64,000 bases of DNA from Plantactinospora mayteni (GCF_016862935.1 NZ_BONX01000052.1:100341-164340), one strand, 5' to 3'; shown: positions 50,765 through 61,164, counted from the stretch's first letter. Made by a program: numbers and translations. Notes: generated by a model not told the origin, from the letters alone.

Positions 50765-51176
50765 GATGGTGTCGTACCGCCACGGCCCGCTGGTCCGGCG
50801 GACCGCCGGTGCGCTGCTTTCACCATGAAGGCGAACGAGACACGATTGAGGGATCGAAAGCCCTCGTATCGATCGGATGTGAGTCACCTGCCAGCACCGA
50901 TTCCGGTCATACTGGACCTGCTCGACGGCAGGTGTCGATATATGAACCCACTGTTACCGCAAGGAAGAGGGACTAAACGTCCAGTCAAAGGGTGGTTCGG
51001 TCGGACTTGGGTGGTGTCGTCGCAGCACTCGGTCAGGTGGGCTGCGGCGGCCCGAGGGCGGGTCCGGTGCGCCCCTGAGTCGAGCCCGGCCCACCGGCGC
51101 CCACGAGGTCCGGTCGGTCGCTGTCGCTCGCGTTGGGGCGACGCCGGCGGGGGGCCAACCCCGCCGGCTGCCTCCG
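50765..51176. other. Intergenic stretch without recognised gene
   Basis: Between the transposase fragment and the fucosidase stop. Codon pattern is irregular in all frames and I see no conserved motif, tRNA or clear hairpin. It may contain the outer end of the former insertion sequence. Confidence 0.4.
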
Positions 51177-53297
51177 CTACTGAACGACCACGTCGAAGCG
51201 GTCTACGAGCATGTACGTGCCCGATCGTTTGACGCCGCGCAGGGTGTGTGAACCCTGCGGTAGTCCGCGGACGGTGTAGACGACCTGTTGTGTGAGGCGG
51301 GTGCTGCTGCCGGTGTCTACTGTGGCTCGTAGGACACCGTCGAGGTAGATGTCCACCAGGCCCTGGTCGGAGTTGCGCTCCGACAGGTAGTCGATGCCGG
51401 TGCCGTTGAACGTGTAGGTGAACGACGCACCGTTGTTGGTCGTGTAGTGCACGTCGTCGTTGTAGTCGCCAAGGCCGCGGCCGCTGCTGACCGCCCAGCC
51501 AGTGCTGTACGTCGCCACGTTGTCGTTGAACCGCTGGACCGTGCCGGTGGTCGGATAGAGCTGCGACCGCGGCACGATCTGGGCGGGTGTGTTGGGGCTG
51601 CTCCAGATGAGCTTCATGTATGCCGAGCCGCCTTGGTCGGTCTGTTCCAGGCGGATGTCGTGACGGCCGGCGGTGAGTGTGACACTGCCCTGGTCGACGG
51701 TGGGTGCGTGGGGCACGGTGTTGTCGATGATGAGTTGCCCGTCGATCCACAGCCGGATGGTGTCGTCGGAGACGGCGGTGAAGGTGTACCTCTCGGAGTA
51801 TCGGGGCTCGATCGAGCCGGTCCAGCGGCTGGCGAAGTTGTCGGTGCCGATCGAGGGGGCGGGGGAGCCGCTGAAACGCCAGGCGTAGTTGACGGTGGGG
51901 TCCGTACGGGTGACCGCTGGTGCGCCGGTGAATGTGGCGTTGTTCCAGAATTCCGCCTTGAGCCCGGAGCCGGTGCCGACCGCCGCGGGTGTGGGGGTGG
52001 TGATGTCGGCCTCGATGACGGTGGCGATGACGTTGGTGGCGCCGCCGCTCGGCAGGAAGTCGTACCCGTCGCCGGAGGGGCGCACACTCACCGGTGACGC
52101 GCTGCCGAGCACCCGGGCGCCCGTGACTGTGAACGGCGACCGTTGGCTGAGGTGCAGAGTCGTGGCCCAGTTGTTGACGACGAGGTAGAGCTTGTTGCCC
52201 TTGCGGGTGACCTTGCCCCAGGTGGGCTGGCCGACCAGGCCCGTGTAGCCGGCGCCGGTGATGGCCGCGCCGTTGGTGGTCATCCAGGTGCCGACGCCGT
52301 TGAGGGCGGCGGACTGTCCCGCCGTGACCGTCCCGGTGGGGGTGGGACCGATGTTGAGCAGGAGGTTGGCGCCGTTGCTCGTGAGGTGGGCCAGGTCGCG
52401 CACGAGTTGGGTGGGTGACTTGAAGTTGGTGTCCCAGGCCGCGTACCCCCATGTGTTGTTGATGGTCATGCAGGTTTCCTGGAGTTGCGCCGATGGCGGG
52501 GAGCCGGCGAGAGCCTGCTCAGGCGTGCCGTAGTCGCCGTCGACGAGGCGGCGCTTGCCGATCCGGTTGTTGGTGACGACCTGGGGTGAGATGGCGCGAA
52601 CGAACCGCTCCAGATCCTCGCCGTTCTGTTCCGACCACGGGTTGGTGGGGTTGGTCTCGGCCCACTCGCCGTCGAACCACAGAAGCGCGGGATCGTAGTT
52701 GGTCACGAGTTCCTGCAGTTGCGCCTTCATCTTGGTGACGTACGCCGGGAAGTTCGCGACGAAATCCGGATCGTGCCAGTCCCAGATCGAGTAGTAGAAC
52801 CCGAGCTTGATGCCGTTGGCGGTCGCGGCGTCCTTGAGCTCGCGCAGCAGGTCGCGGGAGAAGCCGGAGTGGTCGCGAAGGTTCCACCGGTTGACGCTGG
52901 TGGGCCACATAGCGAACCCGTCGTGGTGCTTGGAGGTGATGACGATGTACTTCTGGCCTGCCTGTTTGGCCATCTGCACGATCGCGTTCGCGTCGAACGA
53001 CGTGGGCCTGAAGGTGGCGGCCTTGGCCTCGTAGTCGCTCCACGGGATGTTGCACTGCCGCTTGATCCACTCGACCTCGCGACACGTCCCGTATTGACCC
53101 TGGTAAACGGCGTACGGGCCGAAATGGATGAACATGCCGAAGCGTGCCTCGTCGAACCAGCGGGTGCGGGTTCCACTCAACGCGTCATCGACGACGTAGT
53201 TGTCGCCCGGCGCGGCGGCGACCGGTGCCGATGGGATGACGATCGTCGCCGCCATCGCCACCAGCAACGACAGTCCGATCCGGATTGTTGATCGCAT
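51177..53297 (-). CDS. Secreted GH29 alpha-L-fucosidase with PA14 domain
   Basis: A 706-residue extracellular glycosidase. Signal peptide 1-29 (AATIVIPSAPVAAA). GH29 TIM barrel about 40-350 with FGMFIHFG, KHHDGFAMW (123-131) and the nucleophile D209 in LLWFDGEW; beta-sandwich to about 435; PA14 domain about 440-590 (SGLKAEFWNNATFTG, IRLWIDGQLIIDN); a final 100-residue beta domain with SYSTGW- and GSHTLRGVK-type motifs that probably binds carbohydrate. ATG 53297 follows AAGGA. Releases L-fucose from plant or host glycans; probably induced by sugar, given the operator-like promoter. Confidence 0.9.
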   Translation of the reverse strand: MRSTIRIGLSLLVAMAATIVIPSAPVAAAPGDNYVVDDALSGTRTRWFDEARFGMFIHFGPYAVYQGQYGTCREVEWIKRQCNIPWSDYEAKAATFRPTSFDANAIVQMAKQAGQKYIVITSKHHDGFAMWPTSVNRWNLRDHSGFSRDLLRELKDAATANGIKLGFYYSIWDWHDPDFVANFPAYVTKMKAQLQELVTNYDPALLWFDGEWAETNPTNPWSEQNGEDLERFVRAISPQVVTNNRIGKRRLVDGDYGTPEQALAGSPPSAQLQETCMTINNTWGYAAWDTNFKSPTQLVRDLAHLTSNGANLLLNIGPTPTGTVTAGQSAALNGVGTWMTTNGAAITGAGYTGLVGQPTWGKVTRKGNKLYLVVNNWATTLHLSQRSPFTVTGARVLGSASPVSVRPSGDGYDFLPSGGATNVIATVIEADITTPTPAAVGTGSGLKAEFWNNATFTGAPAVTRTDPTVNYAWRFSGSPAPSIGTDNFASRWTGSIEPRYSERYTFTAVSDDTIRLWIDGQLIIDNTVPHAPTVDQGSVTLTAGRHDIRLEQTDQGGSAYMKLIWSSPNTPAQIVPRSQLYPTTGTVQRFNDNVATYSTGWAVSSGRGLGDYNDDVHYTTNNGASFTYTFNGTGIDYLSERNSDQGLVDIYLDGVLRATVDTGSSTRLTQQVVYTVRGLPQGSHTLRGVKRSGTYMLVDRFDVVVQ

Positions 53298-53380
53298 GGC
53301 GTCCTTCCCTGCGCACGCGCCATCCACACGCCGGCCTGGACGGCCGGCGGTAGATGTTGAGAGATGGAGATGACTCGATA

Positions 53381-53409
53381 ATGTTCTCGAAACATCGGAC
53401 GTATGTCAA
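53381..53409 (-). promoter_or_regulatory. Fucosidase promoter with embedded palindromic operator
   Basis: On the minus strand TTGACA (53404-53409) is a consensus -35, and the near-palindrome ATGTTTCGAGAACAT (53381-53395) sits just downstream, in the spacer/-10 area. The arms ATGTT/AACAT and centre TCGA resemble operators of LacI- or ROK-type sugar repressors. The site is 84-112 bp before the start codon. Confidence 0.55.
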
Positions 53410-54322
53410 TGGGTCGCGCCACCGAACAGGAGGTAGAGGTGAAGACGTGATGGATTCATCGGAGGAGTCCTCCTTCAAGCGGGTGCGACCCCTCGGACTA
53501 GGTCGATCGGTACCCCACCGGTCGCCTCGACCGGAGCCGTTACCGTCCCACCCGCCGCCTCCCGTGTCTGCCTGGAGGACGCGAACCTCCGGTACTTCGC
53601 CACCGACGGTGATGATCTCGGAGATGCGTGCGAACTTGCCGTAGGCGACCCTTCGATCCACGGTCATCTCGACACCCTTCCCACCACCCGCTGCACCCAG
53701 TCGCACACGCTGGGCCAAGCTGTCCTTGAAGGCCAACGAACGGTTGCACGGCGAGGAACCGTGGGATCGGACACGGATGCTCGGGCACAACCTCATGCTC
53801 CGAATGTGGGTTGTCGAGCACCTGGGCCCCGACCGTCGGGCGCGAGAGAGCTGGGAGCGGTTGCTCTCGTCATGCATCTGACCCTGACCCGCCGGGCCCG
53901 TCCTGATGGAGGCCTTGGCCGTCAACGGGGCGAACCAAAGGGACGGTTGGACTGAGCGAGCCGAAAGTCCGGCGGGCGCCAGGTTGTCTTCCGCATGAGC
54001 ACGCACGACGAGGTCCGCCGACCGTGGGACCTCAAGGCCCGGGTCAACCGGCCGTTAGGCTCTGTGGCGTTTGTTGCGCCGGCTGCGCGGCGTCCTGAGT
54101 GGATCTCCACCCGGGTGGGCCGGGACGACGGCCCAGCGGTGTGCGGACAACCAGCGGTGTACGAAAAATGTGCGGCCCGCCCCCCACACTGACGGCCATC
54201 CACCCTTCCCTATCTCACGCCGGTCCCGCTGGTAGCGCCGAAGTGTCGCCCTCGACGGTGTGGCCCTCGACCAGCTCAGGCGGTCCGGTCCACGTCGTCG
54301 AACGTCCTGGGAGCCGCACGTC
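53410..54322. other. Long gap with decayed coding sequence
   Basis: No intact gene is convincing. Plus-strand frames carry coding-like pieces: LRYFATDGDDLGDACELAVG near 53590-53650, and in another frame LSLKANERLHGEEPWDRTRM followed by LGHNLMLRMWVVEHLGPDRR, ending with a TGA near 53880. They look like one broken gene of unknown family. The segment from 54000 to 54322 shows nothing recognisable except the ribosome site of the YD-repeat gene. Confidence 0.35.
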
Positions 54323-57300
54323 ATGAGAACTCGGTCACGATTCCCGGTCCGGCGGTCGCGACTCGCCGGCCCGGTGGCGCTGGTCACCACCCTGGTCGGC
54401 GGGGTACCGGCGGCGGCTGCGGTCGCTTTCAGCTGGACCACGTCGGCACCGGCGGAGCGGTCGGTACCGGGACGGGACGCCCCGACCCGGCCGCTCCCGC
54501 CGGACCCGGCCGAGGAGATGGCCGTCACGTCGGCCCCGACGGTGTCCTGGCCGGCGCCGGCTCGGGCCGTCGTCGACCTGGCGGCGGCGTCCACCCGGGC
54601 CGCGGGCGGCGCCGCCGCCCGGACCCGAGCCGGCGCGCTGCCGGTCTACGTCGGCGCCGCCTCGGCCGATCCCGCGGCCGGCTCCCCGCCCGGCCCGGCG
54701 GCGACAGCGGCCGGGCCCGCCGGGGCGGTGGCCGCCGAGATCGCCATCCCGGCTCGGGTCGAGGTGAACCTGCTCGGCCGGCACGACGACGGACTGCTGC
54801 TGCGGATCCGCCGCGCCGACGGCATCGGCACGGCGGGGCAGGTCTCGGTGGAGGTGGACTACTCGGGGTTCCGGGACGCGTTCGGCGGCGACTGGGCGAC
54901 CCGGCTGCGCCTGGTACGGCTGCCGGAATGCGCCGCGCGGACCCCGGCCGCCCCGGAGTGCCGGGGCATACCGGTGGCCACCCGCAACAACGGCTCGGGA
55001 CGGCTCAGCGGCGACCTGCCGGTCGGCGGCGCGGAGTCCGGCCTGTTCGCGGTCCTGGCGGCCGCCGCCGGCACCGCCGGTGACTTCGGGCAGAGCTCGC
55101 TCTCCCCGTCCGCGACCTGGCAGGTCGGCGGACCGTCCGGCGACTTCAGTTGGCAGTACCCGATGTCGGTACCGCCGTCGCTGGGCGGCCCCACGCCGGA
55201 GCTGAAGCTGTCGTACTCCTCCGGAAGCGTGGACGGCCGCACCACCGGAACCAACAACCAGCCGTCCTGGGTCGGCGAGGGGTTCGAGTTCGCTCCGGGC
55301 GGATACGTCGAACGCCGCTACGTGCCGTGCTCGCTGGACATGAAGGGCGGAAACAACACGACCAAGACCGGCGACCTCTGCTGGAGCAGTGAGAACCTGA
55401 CCCTCGTGCTCAACGGCCGGGGCGGCGAGCTGCTGTACAACAGCGAGACGAAGCGCTGGCACATGCGCAGCGACGACGGGTCCAGGGTGGAGCTGTGGAA
55501 GGACACCAGCCTCGGCAACGGCGACTACGACGGCGAGTACTGGGTGGTCACCACCCGGGACGGCACCCAGTACCACTTCGGCCGGAACAAGCTGCCCGGC
55601 TGGGCCGGTGGCACGCAGGCGCAGACCCAGTCGGCGTGGACCGTCCCGGTCTTCGGCAACCACGAAGGCGAGCCGTGCCACAAGTCGACCTTCGACGCCT
55701 CGCACTGCGCCCAGGCGTGGCGGTGGAACCTCGACTACGTCGTCGACCCACACGGCAACACGGCGAGCTTCTTCTATGGCCAGGAGAAGAACAACTATGC
55801 CCGGAACCTGGTCGCGACCAAGGTTTCCGGGTACGTCCGCGGCGGCTATCTCACCAGCATCGAGTACGGCCAGCGCGACGGCCAGGTCTACACCTCGCCC
55901 TGGGTCGGCCGAGTGCTCTTCGAGCCCGCCGACCGGTGCATCCCGGACACCACCTGCGTCAAGACGTCGCCGGCGAACTGGCCGGACGTGCCCTGGGACC
56001 AGGACTGCGCCAGCACCACCAACTGCAACAACAAGTTCGACCCCACCTTCTGGTCGCAGAAGCGGCTGAAGAGCGTGACCACCCAGGTCTGGGGCGGCAG
56101 CGGGCCGCGGGATGTGGACCGCTGGGAGTTCGTCCACTCGTACCCCAGCCCGGGCGACGGCACGAAGGCCCGGCTCTTCCTGGCGTCACTCCAGAACAAG
56201 GGCCTGGTGAACGGCGAGCAGGCGCTGCCCGCGGTGAACTTCGACGGCGTACAGCTGAACAACCGGGTCGATGGCAACGACTACATCCCGCCGCTGAACT
56301 GGTGGCGGGTCCGGGCGATCCGCTCGGAGAGCGGCGGCGAGGTCGCGGTCACCTACTCGCCGAAGGAGTGTACGCACCAGACCGACCTGCCGGCGCCGGC
56401 CACCAACGACAGGCGCTGCCATCCGGTGCGGTGGACCCCGGAGGGGCTGACCGAGCGGACCGACTGGTTCAACAAGTACGTGGTCACCAGGGTCGTCGAG
56501 AGCGACCGCACAAACGGCTTCACCCAGGAAATCTCCGACGTCGAGTACGTGGGCGCTCCGGCGTGGCGGCACGACGAGGAGGACGGGCTGGTCCCGGAGA
56601 GCCGCAAGTCGTGGAGCCAGTGGCGCGGCTACGAGCGGGTGCGGGTCCGCATGGGCCTGGCGAACCAGATCCGGTCACTGACCGAGATGGTCTACTTCCG
56701 GGGCATGGACGGCGACAAGACCGCCACCGACGGGGTCCTCAAGCGGGTCGACGTGGTCGACTCGACGAACACCCCGTGGCGGGACACCGACCAGTACTCG
56801 GGCATGCTGCGGGAGTCCATCACCTACACCGCCGACGGCGGCACCGTCCTCTCCCGGTCCATCACCGATCCGTGGCTCTCCCCCGCGAGCGCCACCCGGT
56901 CCCGGCCGTGGGGCACCACCACCGCGCACAACGTGCAGCAGAAGCGGCTGGTACAGGGCGAGGTGATCGGCGGCCGGTGGCGGGAGACGGCGACCATCCA
57001 CACCTACGAGCCCGACGGCACCCTGGTACAGGAGCAGCAGCAGGGCGACCTGGCCAACGCCGACGACGACAGCTGCACCCGGTACAGCTACGCCCGCAAC
57101 ACCACCACCTGGCTGATGGAGCCGGTCGCCCAGAAGCGCACGGTGCTGGGCGACTGTGACCGGGAGCCGACCTCCGCCGCGGACATCGTCTCGGACGAGC
57201 GGTTCTACTACGACGGCAACGACACCCTGGATGCCGCGCCGGTCCGGGGGGCGGTCACCCGGCGGGAGGAGTTCTCCGGCTGGTCCGGCGGCACCACGAC

Positions 57301-60300
57301 CTACCTGACCACGCTGCGGGCCAGCTACGACCAGCACGGGCGGTTGGCCGAGAAGACCGACGTGCTCGGCGCCCGGGAGCGGACCACCTACACCCCGGCC
57401 ACCGGCGCCACCACCCGGGTCAGCTCGACCAACCACCTCAACCAGACCACCGTCACCGAGCTGGACCCGGCCACCGGAGCCGAGCTCTCGGTCACCGCCC
57501 CCAACGGCGCGCGCAGCGTGGCCGAGTACGATCCGCTCGGCCGGGTCGTGAAGACCTGGCTGCCCGGCCGGAACCCGGGCACGGACAGCCCCAACGCCAC
57601 CTATGCGTACGAAACCCGTACCGACGGGCCGAACGTGGTGATCGCCCGAACGCTGGAGTCCGACGGCGGCTACCGGACCGAGTTCCAACTCCTGGACGGG
57701 AAGATGCGGCTGCGCCAGACCCAGGCGCCCTCACCGCTCGGCGGTCGGGTGATCACCGACGTCGACTACGACGCCCGCGGGCAGAAGGTGCGGGAGAGCG
57801 GCCCCTACTACAACGACGCCCCACCCGGCACCACCCTGTTCGTCCCGGACCAGGCGCTGCTGCCGGCCCAGACCGTGACCGTCTTCGACGGCGCCGACCG
57901 GCCCACCGCCGAGATCTTCCTGGTGTACGGGGTGGAGAAGTGGCGGACCAGCCACGTCCACGAGATCGACCGGCAGCACACCACGCCGCCGGCCGGGCAG
58001 ACCCCGACCACCCGGATCCTGGACGCGGAGGGCCGGCTGGTGGAGCTGCGCCAGTACAAGGGCGCCACGGCCAGCGGCGAGTACGACTCCACGAAGTACA
58101 CCTACAACCGGCGCGGCCAGCCGGAAACGGTCGTCGACCCGGCCGGCAACGTCTGGCGGTTCGGCTACGACGCCCGGGGCCGGAAGATCCGCAGCGAGGA
58201 CCCGGACCAGGGTGTCATGACGTACACCTACAACGACCGCAATGACATCGTCAGCGAGACCGACGCCCGGGGCGCGACGCTCTGGTACGAGTACGACCTG
58301 CTCGGCCGCAAGACGGCGCTGCGGCAGGGGTCGGCGACCGGGCCGAAGCTCAGCGGGTGGACGTACGACAAGCTCGTCGACGGTACGCCCGCGCCCGGCA
58401 TGCAGGCCAGCTCGACGCGGTACGTCGACGGTGCCGCGTACACCACGGCGATCACCGGGTACGACGCGGGCAACCGGGTCACCGGTCGGACCGTCACCAT
58501 CCCGGCCGGGGAGGGAGCGCTCGCCGGGACGTACACGTTCCGGAACACCTACCGCGTGGACGGTGAGGTCGACACCGCCACCCTGCCGGCCGGCGGCGGG
58601 CTGCCGGCGGAGACGCTGCGGTACGGCTACAACAAGCTCGGGATGCCCACCACCCTCTCCGGCACGACCAGCTACGTCACCGAAACCCTCTACTCGGCCT
58701 ACGGCGACGAGGAGGAGATCACCCTCGCCGCGGGCGGCAAGTCGATGCGCCGGTCGTTCCGGTACGAGGCCGGCACCCGGCGGCTCTCCCTGGCCGAGAC
58801 GAGGCGGGAGACCGGCCCGCAACTGATCTCCAGCGTGGAGTACAGCTACGACCCGGCCGGCAACGTGACCCGGATCAGCGACACCCCGGACCCGGCGAAC
58901 GGAGTGGCCCCGGACACCCAGTGTTTCCGGCACGACTACCTGCGCCGGCTCGCCGAGGCGTGGACGCCGGCCTCCGGTGACTGCGCGGCGGCGGCCAGCG
59001 CCACCGGGCTGGGCGGCCCGGCGCCGTACTGGCACTCGTGGACCTTCGACAAGCTGGGCAACCGGCTTTCCGAAACCCGGACGTCGGCGACCGGGGCCCG
59101 GACGACGAGCAGCTACGCCTACACCGCGGCCGGCGAGGCCCAGCCGCACGCGCTGCGTTCGGTGACCACGGCCACCCCGACCGGCAGCAGCGTGGACGAG
59201 TACGACTACGACGCGGCCGGCAACCTCACCCGGCGGGTCCGAGCCGGTGTCGGGCAGACCCTGGAGTGGGACGCCGAGGGTCGACTGGCGAAGGTGACCG
59301 AGAACGGCAAGGCGACGTCGTACCTGTACGACGCGACGGGCGACCGGCTGATCCGCCGGGACCCGACCGGGACCACGCTGTATCTCGGGGAAACCCAGCT
59401 CACGTTGCAGAACACCGGCGGGGTGACCGGCCTGCGGTACTACACCCACGACGACCGCGCGGTGGCGATGCGCAGCGGCCAGACCGGCAAGGTCACCTGG
59501 CTGGCCTCGGACCACCACGGCACGGCGGAGTTGTCCGTCGACGAGTCCAGCCAGTACGTCACCCGGCAGCGGCGGGACCCGTACGGCGGCAGCCGTGGCC
59601 CTGGCGACCCGAACCTGGCCGGGGACCGGGGCTTCGTCGGCGGCACCAACGACCCGTCCACCGGTCTGACCCACCTGGGCGCCCGGGAGTACGACCCGAC
59701 GACCGGACGGTTCGTCTCGGTGGACCCGGAGATCAGCTACGACGATCCGCAGACCCTGCAGGGCTACGCCTACGCCAACAACAGCCCGGTCAGCTTCACC
59801 GACCCGGACGGCCGGGCGTACGTCACCAAGCGGGTGGTCACCTACAAGACGGTCTACCGTACGTTGATCAAGAAGAAGGTCGAGACGATTAAGCGCCTGG
59901 CCGTCATGTGGATCCTCTTCGTTGTACTTACCATTTTCATGGCCCTTGTCCCCATGATGGCCCCGGTGTACTACTGGGTCACTAAGATCATCATTAGGTA
60001 CATCAAGGTGTTGGAGAAACGCCTGGTTAAGCTGACCAAACTGATCCGGGTCTTCGTGAAGGATCCGCCCAAGCGGAAGGCGGATCTGCTCAAGTTCAGT
60101 AACGGGCTCGATGAGATGTTCCGGCGGTGGCAGGAGTTCGAGCGGGGGTTCAAGGAAACGCTTCGGCAGGTGGGAAAGCTGGTGATCAGCGCCGTCTGGA
60201 ACGGCATCCTGATGGGCGCGCAGAAGGGGCTCGGGATCTTTGCCCGGTTCGGCCACCCGCTGAAGTTCCTGATCAACCCCGCAGAGTCCTGGGCGCTGGG

Positions 60301-60622
60301 CAAGGGGGTGCAGTTCGGTACCTGGCTCACCGGCGGGCAGTGCAACACCCAGCACGGCATGCGGGTGTGCTCGGGTGGCTGGGCCAGCCTAGTCGGCTTC
60401 AATGGAGGCACCACCTACGGCGACACGTTCGCAACCGACGATCCTGATAAAACCGCGGACTACATTGCGCACGAGAAGGCGCACCGTCGCCAGTGGCGGC
60501 GCTACGGAAGCACCTTCGCCGCCATGTACCTCCTGGAGGCGTTGCGCACGGGCGGTAACCCATGCCGGAACTCGTACGAGAACGACGCCGATCTCAAGAA
60601 GGGCGGCTACGACCATTGCTGA
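54323..60622 (+). CDS. Secreted RHS/YD-repeat polymorphic toxin with HExxH C-terminal tip
   Basis: A 2099-residue secreted protein. Signal peptide about 1-38; N-terminal SpvB/TcdB-like region (SYSSGSVDGRTTGTNNQPSW); long YD-repeat shell (YDARGRKIRSEDPDQGVMTY, YEYDLLGRKTALRQG); RHS core end LGAREYDPTTGRFVSVDPE and the NNSPVSFTDPDGR junction at about 1816-1828. The variable tip (1829-2099) has Lys-rich and hydrophobic helices (about 1855-1890), then HEKAH at 2050-2054 with downstream NSYENDAD, a probable zinc-protease-like centre, and a final Cys. ATG 54323 begins the signal peptide, with GGGAG 9 nt upstream. The tip's DNA is visibly less GC-rich than the shell, as expected for exchangeable toxin ends. 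Confidence 0.9.
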   Translation: MRTRSRFPVRRSRLAGPVALVTTLVGGVPAAAAVAFSWTTSAPAERSVPGRDAPTRPLPPDPAEEMAVTSAPTVSWPAPARAVVDLAAASTRAAGGAAARTRAGALPVYVGAASADPAAGSPPGPAATAAGPAGAVAAEIAIPARVEVNLLGRHDDGLLLRIRRADGIGTAGQVSVEVDYSGFRDAFGGDWATRLRLVRLPECAARTPAAPECRGIPVATRNNGSGRLSGDLPVGGAESGLFAVLAAAAGTAGDFGQSSLSPSATWQVGGPSGDFSWQYPMSVPPSLGGPTPELKLSYSSGSVDGRTTGTNNQPSWVGEGFEFAPGGYVERRYVPCSLDMKGGNNTTKTGDLCWSSENLTLVLNGRGGELLYNSETKRWHMRSDDGSRVELWKDTSLGNGDYDGEYWVVTTRDGTQYHFGRNKLPGWAGGTQAQTQSAWTVPVFGNHEGEPCHKSTFDASHCAQAWRWNLDYVVDPHGNTASFFYGQEKNNYARNLVATKVSGYVRGGYLTSIEYGQRDGQVYTSPWVGRVLFEPADRCIPDTTCVKTSPANWPDVPWDQDCASTTNCNNKFDPTFWSQKRLKSVTTQVWGGSGPRDVDRWEFVHSYPSPGDGTKARLFLASLQNKGLVNGEQALPAVNFDGVQLNNRVDGNDYIPPLNWWRVRAIRSESGGEVAVTYSPKECTHQTDLPAPATNDRRCHPVRWTPEGLTERTDWFNKYVVTRVVESDRTNGFTQEISDVEYVGAPAWRHDEEDGLVPESRKSWSQWRGYERVRVRMGLANQIRSLTEMVYFRGMDGDKTATDGVLKRVDVVDSTNTPWRDTDQYSGMLRESITYTADGGTVLSRSITDPWLSPASATRSRPWGTTTAHNVQQKRLVQGEVIGGRWRETATIHTYEPDGTLVQEQQQGDLANADDDSCTRYSYARNTTTWLMEPVAQKRTVLGDCDREPTSAADIVSDERFYYDGNDTLDAAPVRGAVTRREEFSGWSGGTTTYLTTLRASYDQHGRLAEKTDVLGARERTTYTPATGATTRVSSTNHLNQTTVTELDPATGAELSVTAPNGARSVAEYDPLGRVVKTWLPGRNPGTDSPNATYAYETRTDGPNVVIARTLESDGGYRTEFQLLDGKMRLRQTQAPSPLGGRVITDVDYDARGQKVRESGPYYNDAPPGTTLFVPDQALLPAQTVTVFDGADRPTAEIFLVYGVEKWRTSHVHEIDRQHTTPPAGQTPTTRILDAEGRLVELRQYKGATASGEYDSTKYTYNRRGQPETVVDPAGNVWRFGYDARGRKIRSEDPDQGVMTYTYNDRNDIVSETDARGATLWYEYDLLGRKTALRQGSATGPKLSGWTYDKLVDGTPAPGMQASSTRYVDGAAYTTAITGYDAGNRVTGRTVTIPAGEGALAGTYTFRNTYRVDGEVDTATLPAGGGLPAETLRYGYNKLGMPTTLSGTTSYVTETLYSAYGDEEEITLAAGGKSMRRSFRYEAGTRRLSLAETRRETGPQLISSVEYSYDPAGNVTRISDTPDPANGVAPDTQCFRHDYLRRLAEAWTPASGDCAAAASATGLGGPAPYWHSWTFDKLGNRLSETRTSATGARTTSSYAYTAAGEAQPHALRSVTTATPTGSSVDEYDYDAAGNLTRRVRAGVGQTLEWDAEGRLAKVTENGKATSYLYDATGDRLIRRDPTGTTLYLGETQLTLQNTGGVTGLRYYTHDDRAVAMRSGQTGKVTWLASDHHGTAELSVDESSQYVTRQRRDPYGGSRGPGDPNLAGDRGFVGGTNDPSTGLTHLGAREYDPTTGRFVSVDPEISYDDPQTLQGYAYANNSPVSFTDPDGRAYVTKRVVTYKTVYRTLIKKKVETIKRLAVMWILFVVLTIFMALVPMMAPVYYWVTKIIIRYIKVLEKRLVKLTKLIRVFVKDPPKRKADLLKFSNGLDEMFRRWQEFERGFKETLRQVGKLVISAVWNGILMGAQKGLGIFARFGHPLKFLINPAESWALGKGVQFGTWLTGGQCNTQHGMRVCSGGWASLVGFNGGTTYGDTFATDDPDKTADYIAHEKAHRRQWRRYGSTFAAMYLLEALRTGGNPCRNSYENDADLKKGGYDHC

Positions 60623-60630
60623 CCAGTCCC

Positions 60631-61164
60631 GTGTCACCGTGGCGGCGGCGCGCGGCGGGCGGGCTGCTGGGGCTGCTCTGCCTCGGTCTGACGGCCGCGC
60701 ACTGCGACGGGCAACAGGTCGACGACGTCCTCGGGTACGTCGAGATCGGTGGCCGGACCGCGGTCTACGCGCCGCTCTGCCCCGGCGACGAGATACGGAA
60801 GGTGCGGGTCTACACCGCGCCGGACCCGGAGCGGGGTGGAGACTTCACCCCGCTCTGGGAGGCCGAGGGCCCAACCACCGATCTGGTGCGGCAGGGGTTG
60901 TTCGTCCTAGGGGACGACAGCCAGTTCAGCACGGTGATCCGGGAACCACCGGCCGCCTTCCCACGTCGGCTGTCGGTGGCTGCGGACACCGTCAGCGGGG
61001 TGATCCGCGACGAGGCTCGCGAGCACCCGGCCGAGCTGCCCCGATATCCGCTCGGGACCCCGCTGGAGGAGCTGACCTTCGACACTGAGGACGGCCCGAT
61101 GTCCGCCGCCCAGCTACGCGAGACGCTCGAGAGCCAGCCGACCGCCTGCCCGACCAACCGCTGA
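60631..61164 (+). CDS. Candidate immunity protein for the RHS tip, exported or membrane-anchored
   Basis: A 177-residue protein starting 9 nt after the toxin stop (GTG 60631; TTG 60616 would overlap the toxin). Residues 5-25 are a basic-plus-hydrophobic export signal (AAGGLLGLLCLGLTAAHC); the Cys lacks a canonical lipobox. The rest is an acidic beta-rich domain (VEIGGRTAVYAPLCPGDEI, FTPLWEAEGP). No known family. Small, exported and directly behind a polymorphic toxin is the usual immunity pattern. Confidence 0.6.
   Translation: MSPWRRRAAGGLLGLLCLGLTAAHCDGQQVDDVLGYVEIGGRTAVYAPLCPGDEIRKVRVYTAPDPERGGDFTPLWEAEGPTTDLVRQGLFVLGDDSQFSTVIREPPAAFPRRLSVAADTVSGVIRDEAREHPAELPRYPLGTPLEELTFDTEDGPMSAAQLRETLESQPTACPTNR

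Noticed and set aside
57731..60355. 874-codon minus-strand frame opposite the YD-repeat gene
   Set aside because: Val/Gly/Arg-rich shadow of a protein with unmistakable YD repeats on the plus strand.
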